From: Gemmiger formicilis
GTDB taxonomy: Bacteria > Bacillota > Clostridia > Oscillospirales > Ruminococcaceae
Direction of reading: 5' to 3'
Assembly (NCBI RefSeq): GCF_016900095.1
Contig: NZ_JACJJP010000003.1
Coordinates: 1-64,000, forward strand
Length of the DNA stretch: 64,000 bases
Below are positions 33,471 to 42,156 of this stretch, in pieces (the stretch's first letter is position 1; the number at the start of each line of letters is the position of its first letter). The notes beneath the pieces were generated by a model that saw only the letters and a list, made by a program, of their open reading frames with translations, made no database searches and had not been told where the DNA came from. Made by a program: the position numbers and the translations under genes.

Positions 33471-35138
33471 ATGATGGACGCTACCAAGTATCATGTCGGC
33501 TACTATCCCCCGCCGGTGGAACCGGGCCATGTGTACGAATGGCCCCAGAAGGATCACATTGAAGAGGCCCCGGCCTGGTGCAGCGTGGATCTGCGCGACG
33601 GCAACCAGAGCCTGATCGTTCCCATGAGCTTGGAGGAAAAGCTGGAATTCTACGACATGCTGCTCAAGGTCGGGTTCAAGGAAATCGAGGTTGGCTTTCC
33701 CGCCGCCAGCGAGACCGAATACGCTTTTCTGCGCAAGCTGATCGATGAGAACCGCATCCCTGAGGATGTGACCGTGCAGGTGCTGACCCAGTGCCGCGAC
33801 CACATCATCCGCCGCACCTTCGAAGCCGTCAAGGGCGCGCCCCGGGCCATCATCCACTTCTACAACTCCACCAGCGTGGCCCAGCGGGAACAGGTCTTCC
33901 GCAAGAGCAAGGAAGAGATCAAGAAGATTGCCGTGGACGGCGCCAAGCTGGTCAAGCAGCTGAGCGAGGAGTACGAGGGCAACTTCCTGTTTGAGTACAG
34001 CCCCGAAAGCTTCACCGGCACCGAGCCGGAATACGCCGTGGAGGTCTGCAACGCCGTTCTGGACGTGATGCAGCCCACCCCCGAGCGTCCCATGATCATC
34101 AACCTGCCGGTCACGGTGGAGATGAGCATGCCCCATGTATACGCCAACCAGATTGAGTGGTGCTCCAAGCATCTGAAATACCGGGACAGCGTCATCCTTT
34201 CCACCCATCCCCACAATGACCGGGGCTGCGGCGTGGCCGATGCCGAGCTGGCTGTGCTGGCCGGTGCCCAGCGCATCGAGTGCTGCCTGTTCGGCAACGG
34301 CGAACGCACCGGCAACGTGGATGCCATCACCCTGGCCATGAACATGTACAGCCACGGGGTGGATCCCAAGCTGGACTTCTCCGACATGCCGGCCATCTGC
34401 GAAGTGTACGAGCGGGTCACCCGCATGCACGTCTACGAGCGCACCCCCTACGCCGGCAGCCTGGTCTTCGCAGCCTTCAGCGGCAGCCACCAGGACGCCA
34501 TCGCCAAGGGCATGAATTGGCGCAAGGAGCACAACCTCCACGAGTGGACCTGCCCCTATATTCCCATCGACCCCCACGACATCGGCCGCACCTACGACGC
34601 CGACGTCATCCGCATCAACAGCCAGAGCGGCAAGGGTGGCATCGGCTTTTTGCTGCAGCAGAACTACGGCTACAATCCCCCGCCGCGTATGCGGGAGGAT
34701 CTGGGCTACCGGGTCAAGGAAGTATCCGACCACGAGCATCGCGAGCTGAGCGTGAAGGAAGTGCTCTACGTCTTTGAGCGTGCCTACCTCAACCACACCA
34801 CCCCCCTGAACGTTACCGAAGCACATTTCACCCAGAACCCGGACAACACCATCACCGCCAACGTGACCCTGTCCTGCAACGGAGAAATCAAAACCTGCCA
34901 CGCCACCGGCAACGGCCGTCTGGACGCCGTGGCCACCGCCATCGAGCAGGAAACCGGCATGCATTTCACCCTGGTGCATTACAGCGAACACGCCCTGGAC
35001 TCCGACACCGACAGCCGCGCCTGCAGCTATGTGGGTCTGAAATGGGCCAGCGGCGAGGAGACCTGGGGCTGCGGCACCCACACCGACATCATCGTGGCCG
35101 GTATCCGCGCCTTGGTCAGTGCCATCAACAACAAGTAA
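33471..35138 (+). CDS. leuA: 2-isopropylmalate synthase (long LeuA type)
   Basis: First committed step of leucine synthesis: acetyl-CoA plus 2-oxoisovalerate. 555 residues. The catalytic TIM barrel has WCSVDLRDGNQSL (about 38-50) and HPHNDRGCG (about 243-251; metal histidines), followed by subdomains and a C-terminal LeuA regulatory domain (about 420-555) for leucine feedback. The N-terminal extension and motif spelling match the LeuA2/Leu4-like group rather than the short E. coli type. GGAGG lies 10 bases before ATG 33471; the next codon is also ATG. Confidence 0.95.
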   Translation: MMDATKYHVGYYPPPVEPGHVYEWPQKDHIEEAPAWCSVDLRDGNQSLIVPMSLEEKLEFYDMLLKVGFKEIEVGFPAASETEYAFLRKLIDENRIPEDVTVQVLTQCRDHIIRRTFEAVKGAPRAIIHFYNSTSVAQREQVFRKSKEEIKKIAVDGAKLVKQLSEEYEGNFLFEYSPESFTGTEPEYAVEVCNAVLDVMQPTPERPMIINLPVTVEMSMPHVYANQIEWCSKHLKYRDSVILSTHPHNDRGCGVADAELAVLAGAQRIECCLFGNGERTGNVDAITLAMNMYSHGVDPKLDFSDMPAICEVYERVTRMHVYERTPYAGSLVFAAFSGSHQDAIAKGMNWRKEHNLHEWTCPYIPIDPHDIGRTYDADVIRINSQSGKGGIGFLLQQNYGYNPPPRMREDLGYRVKEVSDHEHRELSVKEVLYVFERAYLNHTTPLNVTEAHFTQNPDNTITANVTLSCNGEIKTCHATGNGRLDAVATAIEQETGMHFTLVHYSEHALDSDTDSRACSYVGLKWASGEETWGCGTHTDIIVAGIRALVSAINNK

Positions 35139-35168
35139 ATTTGTCATAGAGGAACGGAGGTTTTTGCC

Positions 35169-36428
35169 ATGGGAATGACCATGACCCAGAAAATTCTGGC
35201 CGCCCACTGCGGGGCCGATTCGGTCAAGGCCGGGCAGCTCATCAATGCCAAGCTGGACATTGTGCTGGGCAACGACATCACCACCCCGGTGGCCATCAAC
35301 GAATTTGAGAAGGCCGGTTTCAACTCGGTCTTTGACAAGACCCGGGTCAACATCGTGCTGGACCACTTTGTGCCCAACAAGGACATCAAAAGCGCCCAGC
35401 AGTCCAAGAAATGCCGGGAGTTTGCCAACAAGTACGACATCCTGAACTTCTACGATGTGGGCACCATGGGCATCGAACATGCCCTGCTGCCCGAAAAGGG
35501 CATCGTCACCGCCGGGGACTGCATCATCGGCGCCGACAGCCACACCTGCACCTACGGGGCTGTGGGAGCCTTCTCCACCGGGGTGGGCTCCACCGACATG
35601 GCCGCCGGTATGGCCACCGGCATGGCCTGGTTCAAGGTGCCCGCCGCCATCAAGGTGGTGCTGAAGGGTGCCCTGAAGGCACCGGTTTCCGGCAAGGATG
35701 TGATCCTGCACCTCATCGGCACCATCGGCGTTTCGGGTGCTCTGTACAAGAGCCTGGAATTCGTGGGCGACGGCGTCAAGAGCCTGACCATGGAAGACCG
35801 GCTGTGCATCTGCAACATGGCCATCGAAGCCGGCGCCAAAAACGGCATTTTCCCGGTGGATGAAACCTGCGAAGCCTATCTGAAAGGCCGCAGCCAGCGT
35901 CCCTGGGTGAAGTATGAAGCCGACCCCGACGCCGAGTACGAACGCACGGTGGAAATTGACCTGGACACCCTGGTGCCCACCGTCTCCTACCCTCATCTGC
36001 CAGAAAACACCCATCCGGCCAGCGAGGGCAAGGACATTGCCATCGACCAGGTGGTCATCGGTTCCTGCACCAACGGCCGCCTGGAAGACATGGAGGCGGC
36101 CTGGAAGATTCTGAAGGGCCATCACATTGCCAAGGGCGTGCGTGCCATCATCATCCCCGCTACCATGGCCGTATACAAGGAGTGCATCCTGCGGGGCTAC
36201 ACCACCGATTTCATCGATGCCGGGTGCATCGTTTCCACCCCCACCTGCGGCCCCTGTCTGGGTGGGTACATGGGCATTCTGGCGGAAGGGGAACGCTGTG
36301 TTTCCACCACCAACCGCAACTTTGTGGGACGTATGGGCCATGTGGACTCCGAAGTCTATCTGGCCAGCCCCGCCACCGCCGCCGCCAGCGCGCTGACCGG
36401 CCATATCACCGACCCGAGGGAGGTTTGA
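35169..36428 (+). CDS. leuC: 3-isopropylmalate dehydratase large subunit
   Basis: 419 residues of the aconitase-like large subunit of the two-subunit (LeuC2/HacA-like) class. Cluster-binding cysteines: GSCTNGR (about 299) and TCGPCLGG (two, about 358-361). [11 protein letters not shown] is the substrate region. Together with LeuD it isomerises 2- to 3-isopropylmalate and needs a [4Fe-4S] cluster. CGGAGG precedes the start; a second ATG three codons in (MTQKILAAH) is an equally good start by homology. Confidence 0.95.
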   Translation: MGMTMTQKILAAHCGADSVKAGQLINAKLDIVLGNDITTPVAINEFEKAGFNSVFDKTRVNIVLDHFVPNKDIKSAQQSKKCREFANKYDILNFYDVGTMGIEHALLPEKGIVTAGDCIIGADSHTCTYGAVGAFSTGVGSTDMAAGMATGMAWFKVPAAIKVVLKGALKAPVSGKDVILHLIGTIGVSGALYKSLEFVGDGVKSLTMEDRLCICNMAIEAGAKNGIFPVDETCEAYLKGRSQRPWVKYEADPDAEYERTVEIDLDTLVPTVSYPHLPENTHPASEGKDIAIDQVVIGSCTNGRLEDMEAAWKILKGHHIAKGVRAIIIPATMAVYKECILRGYTTDFIDAGCIVSTPTCGPCLGGYMGILAEGERCVSTTNRNFVGRMGHVDSEVYLASPATAAASALTGHITDPREV

Positions 36429-36430
36429 AG

Positions 36431-36919
36431 ATGAAAGCACAGGGTACTGTTTACAAATACGGGGACAACATCGACACCGACGTGATCATCCCCGCCCGCT
36501 ATCTGAACACCCAGGACCCCAAGGAACTGGCCAGCCACTGCATGGAGGACATCGACAAGAGCTTTGTCACCAAGGTCAAGCAGGGCGACATCATGGTGGG
36601 GGGCGAAAACTTCGGCTGCGGTTCCTCCCGGGAGCACGCGCCCCTGGCCATCAAGTCCGCGGGCGTTGACTGCGTCATTGCCAAGAGCTTTGCCCGCATC
36701 TTCTACCGCAACTCCATCAACATCGGACTGCCCATTCTGGAATGTCCCGCTGCCAGCGAGGCCATTGCCGACGGCGACACGGTGGCCATCGACTTTGACA
36801 CCGGCGTTATCACCGACGTGACCACCGGGGCCACCTTCCAGGCGGAACCGTTCCCGCCCTTCATCCAGAACATCATCCAAAAAGGCGGCCTGATGGCCAG
36901 CATCCGGGAGGGCAAGTAA
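36431..36919 (+). CDS. leuD: 3-isopropylmalate dehydratase small subunit
   Basis: 162 residues of the short LeuD class, with the swivel domain hallmarks [16 protein letters not shown] and [14 protein letters not shown]. Partner of LeuC, two bases downstream of it with GAGG overlapping the end of leuC, so co-translated. Confidence 0.95.
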   Translation: MKAQGTVYKYGDNIDTDVIIPARYLNTQDPKELASHCMEDIDKSFVTKVKQGDIMVGGENFGCGSSREHAPLAIKSAGVDCVIAKSFARIFYRNSINIGLPILECPAASEAIADGDTVAIDFDTGVITDVTTGATFQAEPFPPFIQNIIQKGGLMASIREGK

Positions 36920-36920
36920 G

Positions 36921-37991
36921 ATGCAGAAAAATATTGCGCTCATCTATGGCGACTGCTCCAGCCCGGAGATTGTCACCCAGGCGGTGCGGGTGCTGGACAA
37001 GATTGCCGCCAAGCACGGCCACACCCTCACCTACACCCGCGCCTACATGGGCGGCGAGGCCATTGATAAGTTTGGCGATCCCCTGCCCCAGTCCGAGCTG
37101 GACAAATGTCTTGCGGCAGACAGCGTGCTGCTGGGGGCCATCGGCGGTCCCAAGTGGGAGGGCATGCCCGGGGACAAGCGCCCCGAAAAAGGGCTGCTCC
37201 GGCTGCGCGCCGGCATGGGTCTGTACTCCAACAGCCGGCCGGCCAAGATCTGGCCCCAGCTGTCCGACGCCAGTCCTCTGAAGCAGGAGATTGTGGACAA
37301 GGGCATCGATTTCATTGTGGTGCGGGAGCTCATCGGCGGCGTGTACTTCGGGGAGCACAAAACCTTTGAAGAAAATGGCGAGAAGATTGCCGTGGATACC
37401 ATGCCCTACTCCGAGCACGAAATCGAGCGTATCGGACGCATCGGCTTTGAGACGGCCATGAAGCGCCGCAAGAAGCTGACCTGCGTGGACAAAGCCAACG
37501 TGCTGGATACCAGCCGGTTGTGGCGGGCGGTGATGCACCGTCTGGCCGCCGAGTACCCGGAGGTGGAGTACGGCGAGATGTTTGTGGACAACGCCGCCAT
37601 GCAGATCTGCAAGAATCCGGCCCAGTTTGACGTGATCGTCACCGAGAACATGTTCGGCGACATTCTGTCCGACGAAGCCAGCGAGATCACCGGCAGCATC
37701 GGTATGGTGCCCTCTTCCAGTCTGGGCGAAGGCACCAACGGCCTGTACGAACCCATCCACGGTTCCGCCCCCGACATTGCCGGGCAGGATGTGGTCAACC
37801 CCATTGCCTGCATCCTGTCCGCCGCCATGATGCTGCGGTACAGCTTCGGCATGGCGGCGGAAGCGGACGAGATCGAAGCCGCCGTGTCCGCCGTGCTGGA
37901 CGAAGGGCTGCGCACCGCCGACATCATGCAGGATGGCTGTACCAAAATCGGCTGCACCGCCATGGGCGACGCCATCCTGAAACATATCTGA
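36921..37991 (+). CDS. leuB: 3-isopropylmalate dehydrogenase
   Basis: NAD-dependent oxidative decarboxylation, third step of leucine synthesis. 356 residues with GAIGGPKW, LRLRAGMGLYSNSRPAK (substrate arginines), VRELIGGVYFGE, TENMFGDILSDEAS (metal aspartates) and EPIHGSAPDIAGQ. Starts one base after the leuD stop. Closes the operon in front of a strong terminator. Confidence 0.96.
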   Translation: MQKNIALIYGDCSSPEIVTQAVRVLDKIAAKHGHTLTYTRAYMGGEAIDKFGDPLPQSELDKCLAADSVLLGAIGGPKWEGMPGDKRPEKGLLRLRAGMGLYSNSRPAKIWPQLSDASPLKQEIVDKGIDFIVVRELIGGVYFGEHKTFEENGEKIAVDTMPYSEHEIERIGRIGFETAMKRRKKLTCVDKANVLDTSRLWRAVMHRLAAEYPEVEYGEMFVDNAAMQICKNPAQFDVIVTENMFGDILSDEASEITGSIGMVPSSSLGEGTNGLYEPIHGSAPDIAGQDVVNPIACILSAAMMLRYSFGMAAEADEIEAAVSAVLDEGLRTADIMQDGCTKIGCTAMGDAILKHI

Positions 37992-38011
37992 GATACCCTT
38001 TTTTCATCTGA

Positions 38012-38061
38012 TAAAGCAATGCCCCCGCCGCATTCCTTGCGGCGGGGGCATTGCTTTTATG
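38012..38061. terminator. Terminator after leuB, bidirectional
   Basis: A 19-20 bp perfect stem (arm AAAGCAATGCCCCCGCCGCA) with a short loop and T/A tracts on both sides; it also ends the convergent HAAS gene. Confidence 0.92.
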
Positions 38062-38080
38062 ATGAAAAGAGGATGGCAAA

Positions 38081-38764
38081 TCAGGTGCGGGAATTTTCCC
38101 GCCAGGGGTGTCTGGCTGCCAGGAGATTGTACCTCACCACCCGCAGCAACAGAAGCAGCAGGCCGACGGCCATCAACAGCAGACAGACGGTGATGGGCGA
38201 GAGAGGGAATGTGCGGAATGCATCTCTCCAAATCCAGGTTGTGCACACAAAGGCGATGGCCAGCAGATCCAGAACCCCAAGAACGATCTTTGCCCCCAGA
38301 TGTCCTTTGCTGCGCGGCGGCAAAAATTGCCGTGCGAAAAGGATGGTGCATGTGGCCACCAGAATCTGCCCCAGCAGCTGCACCAAAAGCATTCCCCCAT
38401 CCGTAGGCCCGGTATCGGGCACCACGGCAAAAATCAATACCCCGATTGCTCCCACTGCGGCGGTGAGCGCCGCAAAATAGCCGGTAACATAATCGAGCAG
38501 ATTTCCGTGGTCGATGGAATCTGCCAGGTTGCTGTAAAAGGCGTCTTCATCCCCCAGAGTTTCCCGCAAGGTTTTCCCCTGCCGGTCCGCTTCCGCCGCC
38601 ATCAGGATCAGATCCCGCACCACCAGTTCCACTTCGTAGGAATTCCAGCTGACGGCTTTCAGCCAGTCTTTGGCCCGGTCCACCGAGTTTTTGTCCAGAT
38701 CGTTCAGAGCGGCCCGGTCTTTCCGGTTCTGCCGCCATAGGGCGAGATATTCACTGAAGGCCAT
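38081..38764 (-). CDS. Membrane protein with N-terminal HAAS/DUF1048-like domain (paralogue 2)
   Basis: 227 residues: a helical cytoplasmic domain (about 1-90; VDRAKDWLKAVSWNSYEVELVVRDLILMAAEADRQGKTLRE), then four hydrophobic segments and a basic tail RHPWRE. The N-terminal domain resembles the HAAS-type helical domains that accompany PadR regulators. It is a diverged paralogue of the next gene upstream (same N-terminal layout, same Y/HPWRE tail). Function unknown; sensing at the membrane or control of PadR is inference. Confidence 0.7.
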   Translation of the reverse strand: MAFSEYLALWRQNRKDRAALNDLDKNSVDRAKDWLKAVSWNSYEVELVVRDLILMAAEADRQGKTLRETLGDEDAFYSNLADSIDHGNLLDYVTGYFAALTAAVGAIGVLIFAVVPDTGPTDGGMLLVQLLGQILVATCTILFARQFLPPRSKGHLGAKIVLGVLDLLAIAFVCTTWIWRDAFRTFPLSPITVCLLLMAVGLLLLLLRVVRYNLLAARHPWRENSRT

Positions 38765-38794
38765 AGAGAGTTGCTCCCTTCCTGTGATCAGGTT

Positions 38795-39502
38795 TTACAG
38801 CTGGGGTTGTTCCCGCCAGGGATACCGCCGGGCATACCGGTTATAGCGGGTATTCTGCCACCACTGGGTACCTGCCACCCAGGCCAGCTGATACACCACC
38901 ACATATCCCAACGGCACCTGTATGGAATGATTCGGAGCAAAATTGCCCAAAAAAAGGGACAGACCAACAAACAGCACCAGAAACAGGAGAATCCACCCCA
39001 GTTCGGTCCAGACGCCGAATTGCAGACTTAGCTCATAGCCTTTCCGGTACACCCAGACCCCGATGACCAGCCAAAGGATAACCATAAATGGCTGCACCAG
39101 ATGCAAAACCAGGTTCCCACTGGCGGTTCCACCGCTGGCCACAAGTGCCATGACATTGAGGCATGCCAGAATCAGGTACAACAGCGGGTAATCAATACAG
39201 ACAAAGTCCAGCGGACTGCCCCGGTCGATGCCGTCCACAATCTGGCGGCTGTATTCATCGGGTGCACAGCCCAGAACACCATGCAGATCACTGTCCCGGG
39301 CTTCCGCCTGGGCCGCCATGCCGATGAGGTCTTTGCGGACCCGTTCGATCTCGTAACGGTTCCAGGTATACCCCGCCATGCGCGCACACACCTGATGCAG
39401 GAAATCCCGGTCCTGCATATTCAGGGTGGATTCCCGCAGCTCGTTTTCCTTATATAAGGCGGTATATTCGTTTTGCACCAGTTTTTTCAGCATGATGGTC
39501 AC
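38795..39502 (-). CDS. Membrane protein with N-terminal HAAS/DUF1048-like domain (paralogue 1)
   Basis: 235 residues. N-terminal helical domain (about 1-95; YTWNRYEIERVRKDLIGMAAQAEARDSD), then four hydrophobic segments (about 102-125, 130-152, 163-185, 195-215) and a C-terminal RYPWREQP tail. Operon: padR - this gene (18 bases) - paralogue 2 (30 bases). Pairing of PadR with HAAS-domain membrane proteins is recurrent in Firmicutes; the molecular role is not known to me. Confidence 0.7.
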   Translation of the reverse strand: MTIMLKKLVQNEYTALYKENELRESTLNMQDRDFLHQVCARMAGYTWNRYEIERVRKDLIGMAAQAEARDSDLHGVLGCAPDEYSRQIVDGIDRGSPLDFVCIDYPLLYLILACLNVMALVASGGTASGNLVLHLVQPFMVILWLVIGVWVYRKGYELSLQFGVWTELGWILLFLVLFVGLSLFLGNFAPNHSIQVPLGYVVVYQLAWVAGTQWWQNTRYNRYARRYPWREQPQL

Positions 39503-39520
39503 ACCCTTTCAAAAAACGTG

Positions 39521-39844
39521 TCATTTCTCTTGCAGGATGGCCTCCACCGCCGACGCGGTCAAGCGCCAGGCCTGCTCAAATTCCGTAAGGTATTGGGTTC
39601 CTTCCCCCGTCAGGCTATAATACTTGCGGCTGGGCCCGCTGGGAGAAGCCCGATATTCCGCTCTCAGCAGCCCCTTGCGCTCCAGGCGCAAAAGCAGCGG
39701 GTACAGAGTGCCTTCGTTCACGTCTGCAAAGCCTGCCTGACGCAGCGCCGCCGCAATGGCGTAGCCGTAGGACGGCTGCCGGGAAATGATCTTGAGGATA
39801 CACCCTTCCAATGTGCCCTTATTCAATTGCGAACGCTCAAACAT
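39521..39844 (-). CDS. PadR-family transcriptional regulator
   Basis: 107 residues: winged helix with SYGYAIAAALRQAG, VNEGTLYPLLLRLERKGLLRAEY and a C-terminal dimer helix, typical of small PadR proteins (subfamily 2 length). Probably represses its own operon with the two HAAS membrane genes. ATG 39844 is preferred over an in-frame ATG at 39904, because the latter lies inside the predicted promoter and operator; GGAAGGGA precedes 39844. Confidence 0.9.
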   Translation of the reverse strand: MFERSQLNKGTLEGCILKIISRQPSYGYAIAAALRQAGFADVNEGTLYPLLLRLERKGLLRAEYRASPSGPSRKYYSLTGEGTQYLTEFEQAWRLTASAVEAILQEK

Positions 39845-39860
39845 GGCACATTCCCTTCCG

Positions 39861-39921
39861 CTACCTTGCATTGCAAGGGTCCTTCTGGCTATATTGTAAT
39901 GCAAGGTAGTCTTGTTGTCAA
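39861..39921 (-). promoter_or_regulatory. padR promoter with PadR operator repeats
   Basis: Minus-strand TTGACA (39916-39921), 17-base spacer, TACAAT (39893-39898). An 11-bp arm CTACCTTGCAT (39861-39871) has its perfect inverse at 39899-39909, inside the promoter spacer. In addition CCTTGCA-T-TGCAAGG (39864-39878) is a complete palindrome. Three copies of the half-site TGCAAGG thus flank the -10, a strong candidate for autorepression. Confidence 0.8.
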
Positions 39922-40042
39922 TTCTTTTATGATTTTTTTGCTGTTTCCTCGGTTGCTACCTGCTGTTGCGCTGTTGCAACCATATTTTGGTAGCATGGCA
40001 GCGGCAAATGATGTATGATGACAGCATAAAGGAGGGTTCCCC

Positions 40043-40789
40043 ATGACATTCGGTGAAAAGATTCAGAAGCTGCGCAAAGAGGCCGGCCTTTCTCAGGAGG
40101 AACTGGCCTGCCAGTTGAACGTATCCCGACAGGCCATCAGCAAATGGGAGCGGGATAACGGCTACCCGGAGACAGATAAAATCATCCGTATGGGAAAGCT
40201 GTTTCATGTGACCTTGGACTATCTGCTCAATGAAGACACGAATACCTCTGCCGATTCAGATACGCCGGACGGCTTGTATGTGAGCCGGGAAAGCGCCGAA
40301 GGCTTTCTGGCCTGGCAGAAACGAAAGCTGCTGAAGCTGGCGGCAGGAGTAGGACTGGCGATTGCCGGATTGTCCCTTTCCTTTCTGGAAAGCGGTGACA
40401 TTTTCTTCATGATGATTTTGATTGCCGCGGTTTTGCTTCTAATTTCGGTGCCGCTGGCCGACAATCCCTACCGGAAATTCCGACAGGGACCGCTTACCTT
40501 GGACAAAAACGTGCTAGCCCAGCTGCGGAGTACCTATGCTGAGAAAAAGGGAGTTTTCCTGGCAGCAACACTTGCCGGAGCTGCCCTGATCGGGCTGGGT
40601 CTTCTAATTTTGCCTCTGCTGTTTCCCGAACAGAACGCAGCCGATGACCTGGCCCTGGGAACCGGCATGATTCTGGCCGGAGCGGGGGCCTTTCTGTGCA
40701 TCTATTCCCGCGGAATGACCCTTGCTTACCGACAGCTGATTATGGACGAGACCAACTTTTCAAGCACGAGAAGGAGTGACCGGAGATGA
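40043..40789 (+). CDS. Xre-family regulator with C-terminal membrane domain
   Basis: 248 residues. N-terminal helix-turn-helix (about 1-65; GLSQEELACQLNVSRQAISKWE), a linker, then two pairs of hydrophobic segments (about 102-118, 120-138, 175-197, 208-225). Such membrane-tethered Xre proteins are common in Firmicutes; here it is translationally coupled (ATGA overlap) to a lipoprotein, so a surface signal relayed to the DNA-binding domain is plausible but unproven. AAGGAGGG precedes the ATG. Confidence 0.8.
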   Translation: MTFGEKIQKLRKEAGLSQEELACQLNVSRQAISKWERDNGYPETDKIIRMGKLFHVTLDYLLNEDTNTSADSDTPDGLYVSRESAEGFLAWQKRKLLKLAAGVGLAIAGLSLSFLESGDIFFMMILIAAVLLLISVPLADNPYRKFRQGPLTLDKNVLAQLRSTYAEKKGVFLAATLAGAALIGLGLLILPLLFPEQNAADDLALGTGMILAGAGAFLCIYSRGMTLAYRQLIMDETNFSSTRRSDRR

Positions 40790-41208
40790 AACGAATTCTT
40801 GCGACGTTTTTTCTGGCGGCCTTTCTGGGGGCAGTTCTGGTGGGATGCGCCGCCCAGGAAACATCCTTTCACAAGGCACAGCAAGTTTCCGTCACCGCAG
40901 CCGACGGCACCCTCCTGCGCACCATCACTGACCAGGAGGAGATCGACGCGCTGATAACCGCCCTGTACCCGGACAGATGGACTATGGCCACCCTGCCAGA
41001 AGAGGCACGCTGCTTGGGCACGCTCTGCTTTCTGCAGGAAAAGACCCTCCATTTTGGGGAAAGTTCCACCGACGGTACACTGCACCAGGTAGCCAAGCTG
41101 ACGGTGTTCGAGGACGGCTTTGTTTGTCTGAAAACAGCCGGTATAGAGAGTGTCTTTTCCATGAGCGCCGAGGATTCCCTTGCAATGGCCGATCTGTTCG
41201 CGGAATAA
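40786..41208 (+). CDS. Small lipoprotein of unknown function
   Basis: 140 residues with a lipoprotein signal (MKRILATFFLAAFLGAVLVGC, lipid on Cys21, given here in pieces: lipobox LVGC). The mature part of about 120 residues has no motif I recognise (opening AAQETSFHKAQ). It overlaps the Xre gene by four bases, so the two form one unit, possibly regulator and sensor or target. Confidence 0.75.
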   Translation: MKRILATFFLAAFLGAVLVGCAAQETSFHKAQQVSVTAADGTLLRTITDQEEIDALITALYPDRWTMATLPEEARCLGTLCFLQEKTLHFGESSTDGTLHQVAKLTVFEDGFVCLKTAGIESVFSMSAEDSLAMADLFAE

Positions 41209-41210
41209 GC

Positions 41211-41250
41211 AAAAAACGCCCGCCGGGTTGGATTTCCCGACGGGCGTTTT
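41211..41250. terminator. Bidirectional terminator after the lipoprotein gene
   Basis: AAAACGCCCG / CGGGCGTTTT stem with inner CGGG/CCCG pairing; tracts on both sides serve the convergent acetyltransferase gene too. Confidence 0.85.
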
Positions 41251-41273
41251 CGTTGTAATATACAATCCGCAGA

Positions 41274-41804
41274 TCAGCCCTTGTCCCAGGGCGAGCGGAC
41301 AATCTCTCCGGAATCAATCTTGGCAAAATCCGGCACTTCGGCACCGGCCTTCACGATGGCACCGGGCGCCACATGTACCGCTGCCCCCAGATGCACATCA
41401 TGGTCCACGATGGCCCCGGCATTGATCAGGCACCCAGCCCCGGTACGCACGTTGGCCCCCACAAAAGCAAAGGGCAGCACCACCGTGCCCGCCCCCAGAT
41501 GGGCGGACTCACACACCTCCGCCGCCGGATGGATGAACACCGGCAGCTGATATCCGGCCGCACGCAGTTTTTGCAGAAGTTCCCGGCGAAGGGTGTTATC
41601 CCCCACCGCCACAAAGGCCGCCGGGCAGGTCCGGCGCAGTTCCGGGTCCACAAAATCCCGCAGCGTACCGGCACAGTCGGGCGCGTTGTCGTCCAGGTAC
41701 ACCGGGGTGCCCCAGCCTGTATCTGCCAGCATCTCCCCCAGTTCCTTGCCAAAGCCGCCCCGGCCCAACACCAGAACCCGCTTCCGATAGGACAAAATCG
41801 ACAT
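41274..41804 (-). CDS. NeuD/PglD-like sugar O- or N-acetyltransferase
   Basis: 176 residues: an N-terminal Rossmann-like PglD_N domain (RVLVLGRGGFGKE, about 9-21) and a C-terminal left-handed beta-helix with hexapeptide repeats (HLGAGTVVLPFAFVGANVRTG and INAGAIVDHDVHLG). The family acetylates nucleotide sugars or sialic acids in glycan synthesis. The helix part is short for the family (about 200-210 residues). It stands alone with its own promoter; a link to the capEFG cluster 8 kb away is possible but not shown. Confidence 0.75.
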   Translation of the reverse strand: MSILSYRKRVLVLGRGGFGKELGEMLADTGWGTPVYLDDNAPDCAGTLRDFVDPELRRTCPAAFVAVGDNTLRRELLQKLRAAGYQLPVFIHPAAEVCESAHLGAGTVVLPFAFVGANVRTGAGCLINAGAIVDHDVHLGAAVHVAPGAIVKAGAEVPDFAKIDSGEIVRSPWDKG

Positions 41805-41834
41805 ATCCGTCGCCCCTTTCGTATTTCTTCCGTC

Positions 41835-41863
41835 AGTATAGCACTTTTGTCAAAAGTGAACAA
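41835..41863 (-). promoter_or_regulatory. Promoter of the NeuD-like gene with a palindrome in the spacer
   Basis: Minus-strand TTGTTC (41858-41863), 17-base spacer, TATACT (41835-41840). The spacer is almost entirely the perfect inverted repeat CACTTTTG-T-CAAAAGTG (41842-41858), a candidate operator for an unknown regulator. Confidence 0.6.
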
Positions 41864-41981
41864 GACAAAATTCGCGCGGGATAAAGTCATACTTCTTCTT
41901 CTTATTGCCCATCAAAATCGACAAAAAGCGCCTTGCAAAAGTCGGCCGGATGTGTAGTTGGCTGAAAAACAATTTTCGTAC

Positions 41982-42010
41982 TTGCAATTTTTCCCATCCG
42001 GCTTTACACT
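41982..42010 (+). promoter_or_regulatory. Promoter of purE
   Basis: TTGCAA (41982-41987), 17-base spacer, TACACT (42005-42010); predicted start near 42017. A perfect 8-bp inverted repeat GCCGGATG / CATCCGGC (41945-41952 and 41995-42002) brackets the -35 box. Confidence 0.7.
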
Positions 42011-42066
42011 AAATTTACAGGATGCCCAACTGTTTGCCGGGCGATTTCAGATAAGGAGGGTGCTCC

Positions 42067-42156
42067 GTGCCGTATCCGTTGTACAGCAAAAAGTCTATGC
42101 ATGGGCATCCGTGCAACCAGAAACAGGGCAGCCGTGTATCCCGTAGTAACCAGTAA
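42067..42156 (+). CDS. Possible 29-residue leader peptide of the purine operon
   Basis: Starts with GTG behind AAGGAGGG (spacing 6-7 bases) and ends in TAA at 42154-42156; it opens [16 protein letters not shown] and is rich in Ser, Gln, Lys and Arg. The last base of its stop codon is the first base of the terminator stem, so a ribosome finishing the peptide would cover that arm and prevent termination. No homology is known to me. It may instead be a chance frame inside a structured RNA. Confidence 0.4.
   Translation: MPYPLYSKKSMHGHPCNQKQGSRVSRSNQ

Noticed and set aside
33378-36440. A 1020-codon open frame antisense to leuA and leuC
   Set aside because: It arises from the codon bias of the leu genes in GC-rich DNA; it runs through the T-box terminator, has no ribosome binding site, and its His/Gly-rich translation resembles no protein.
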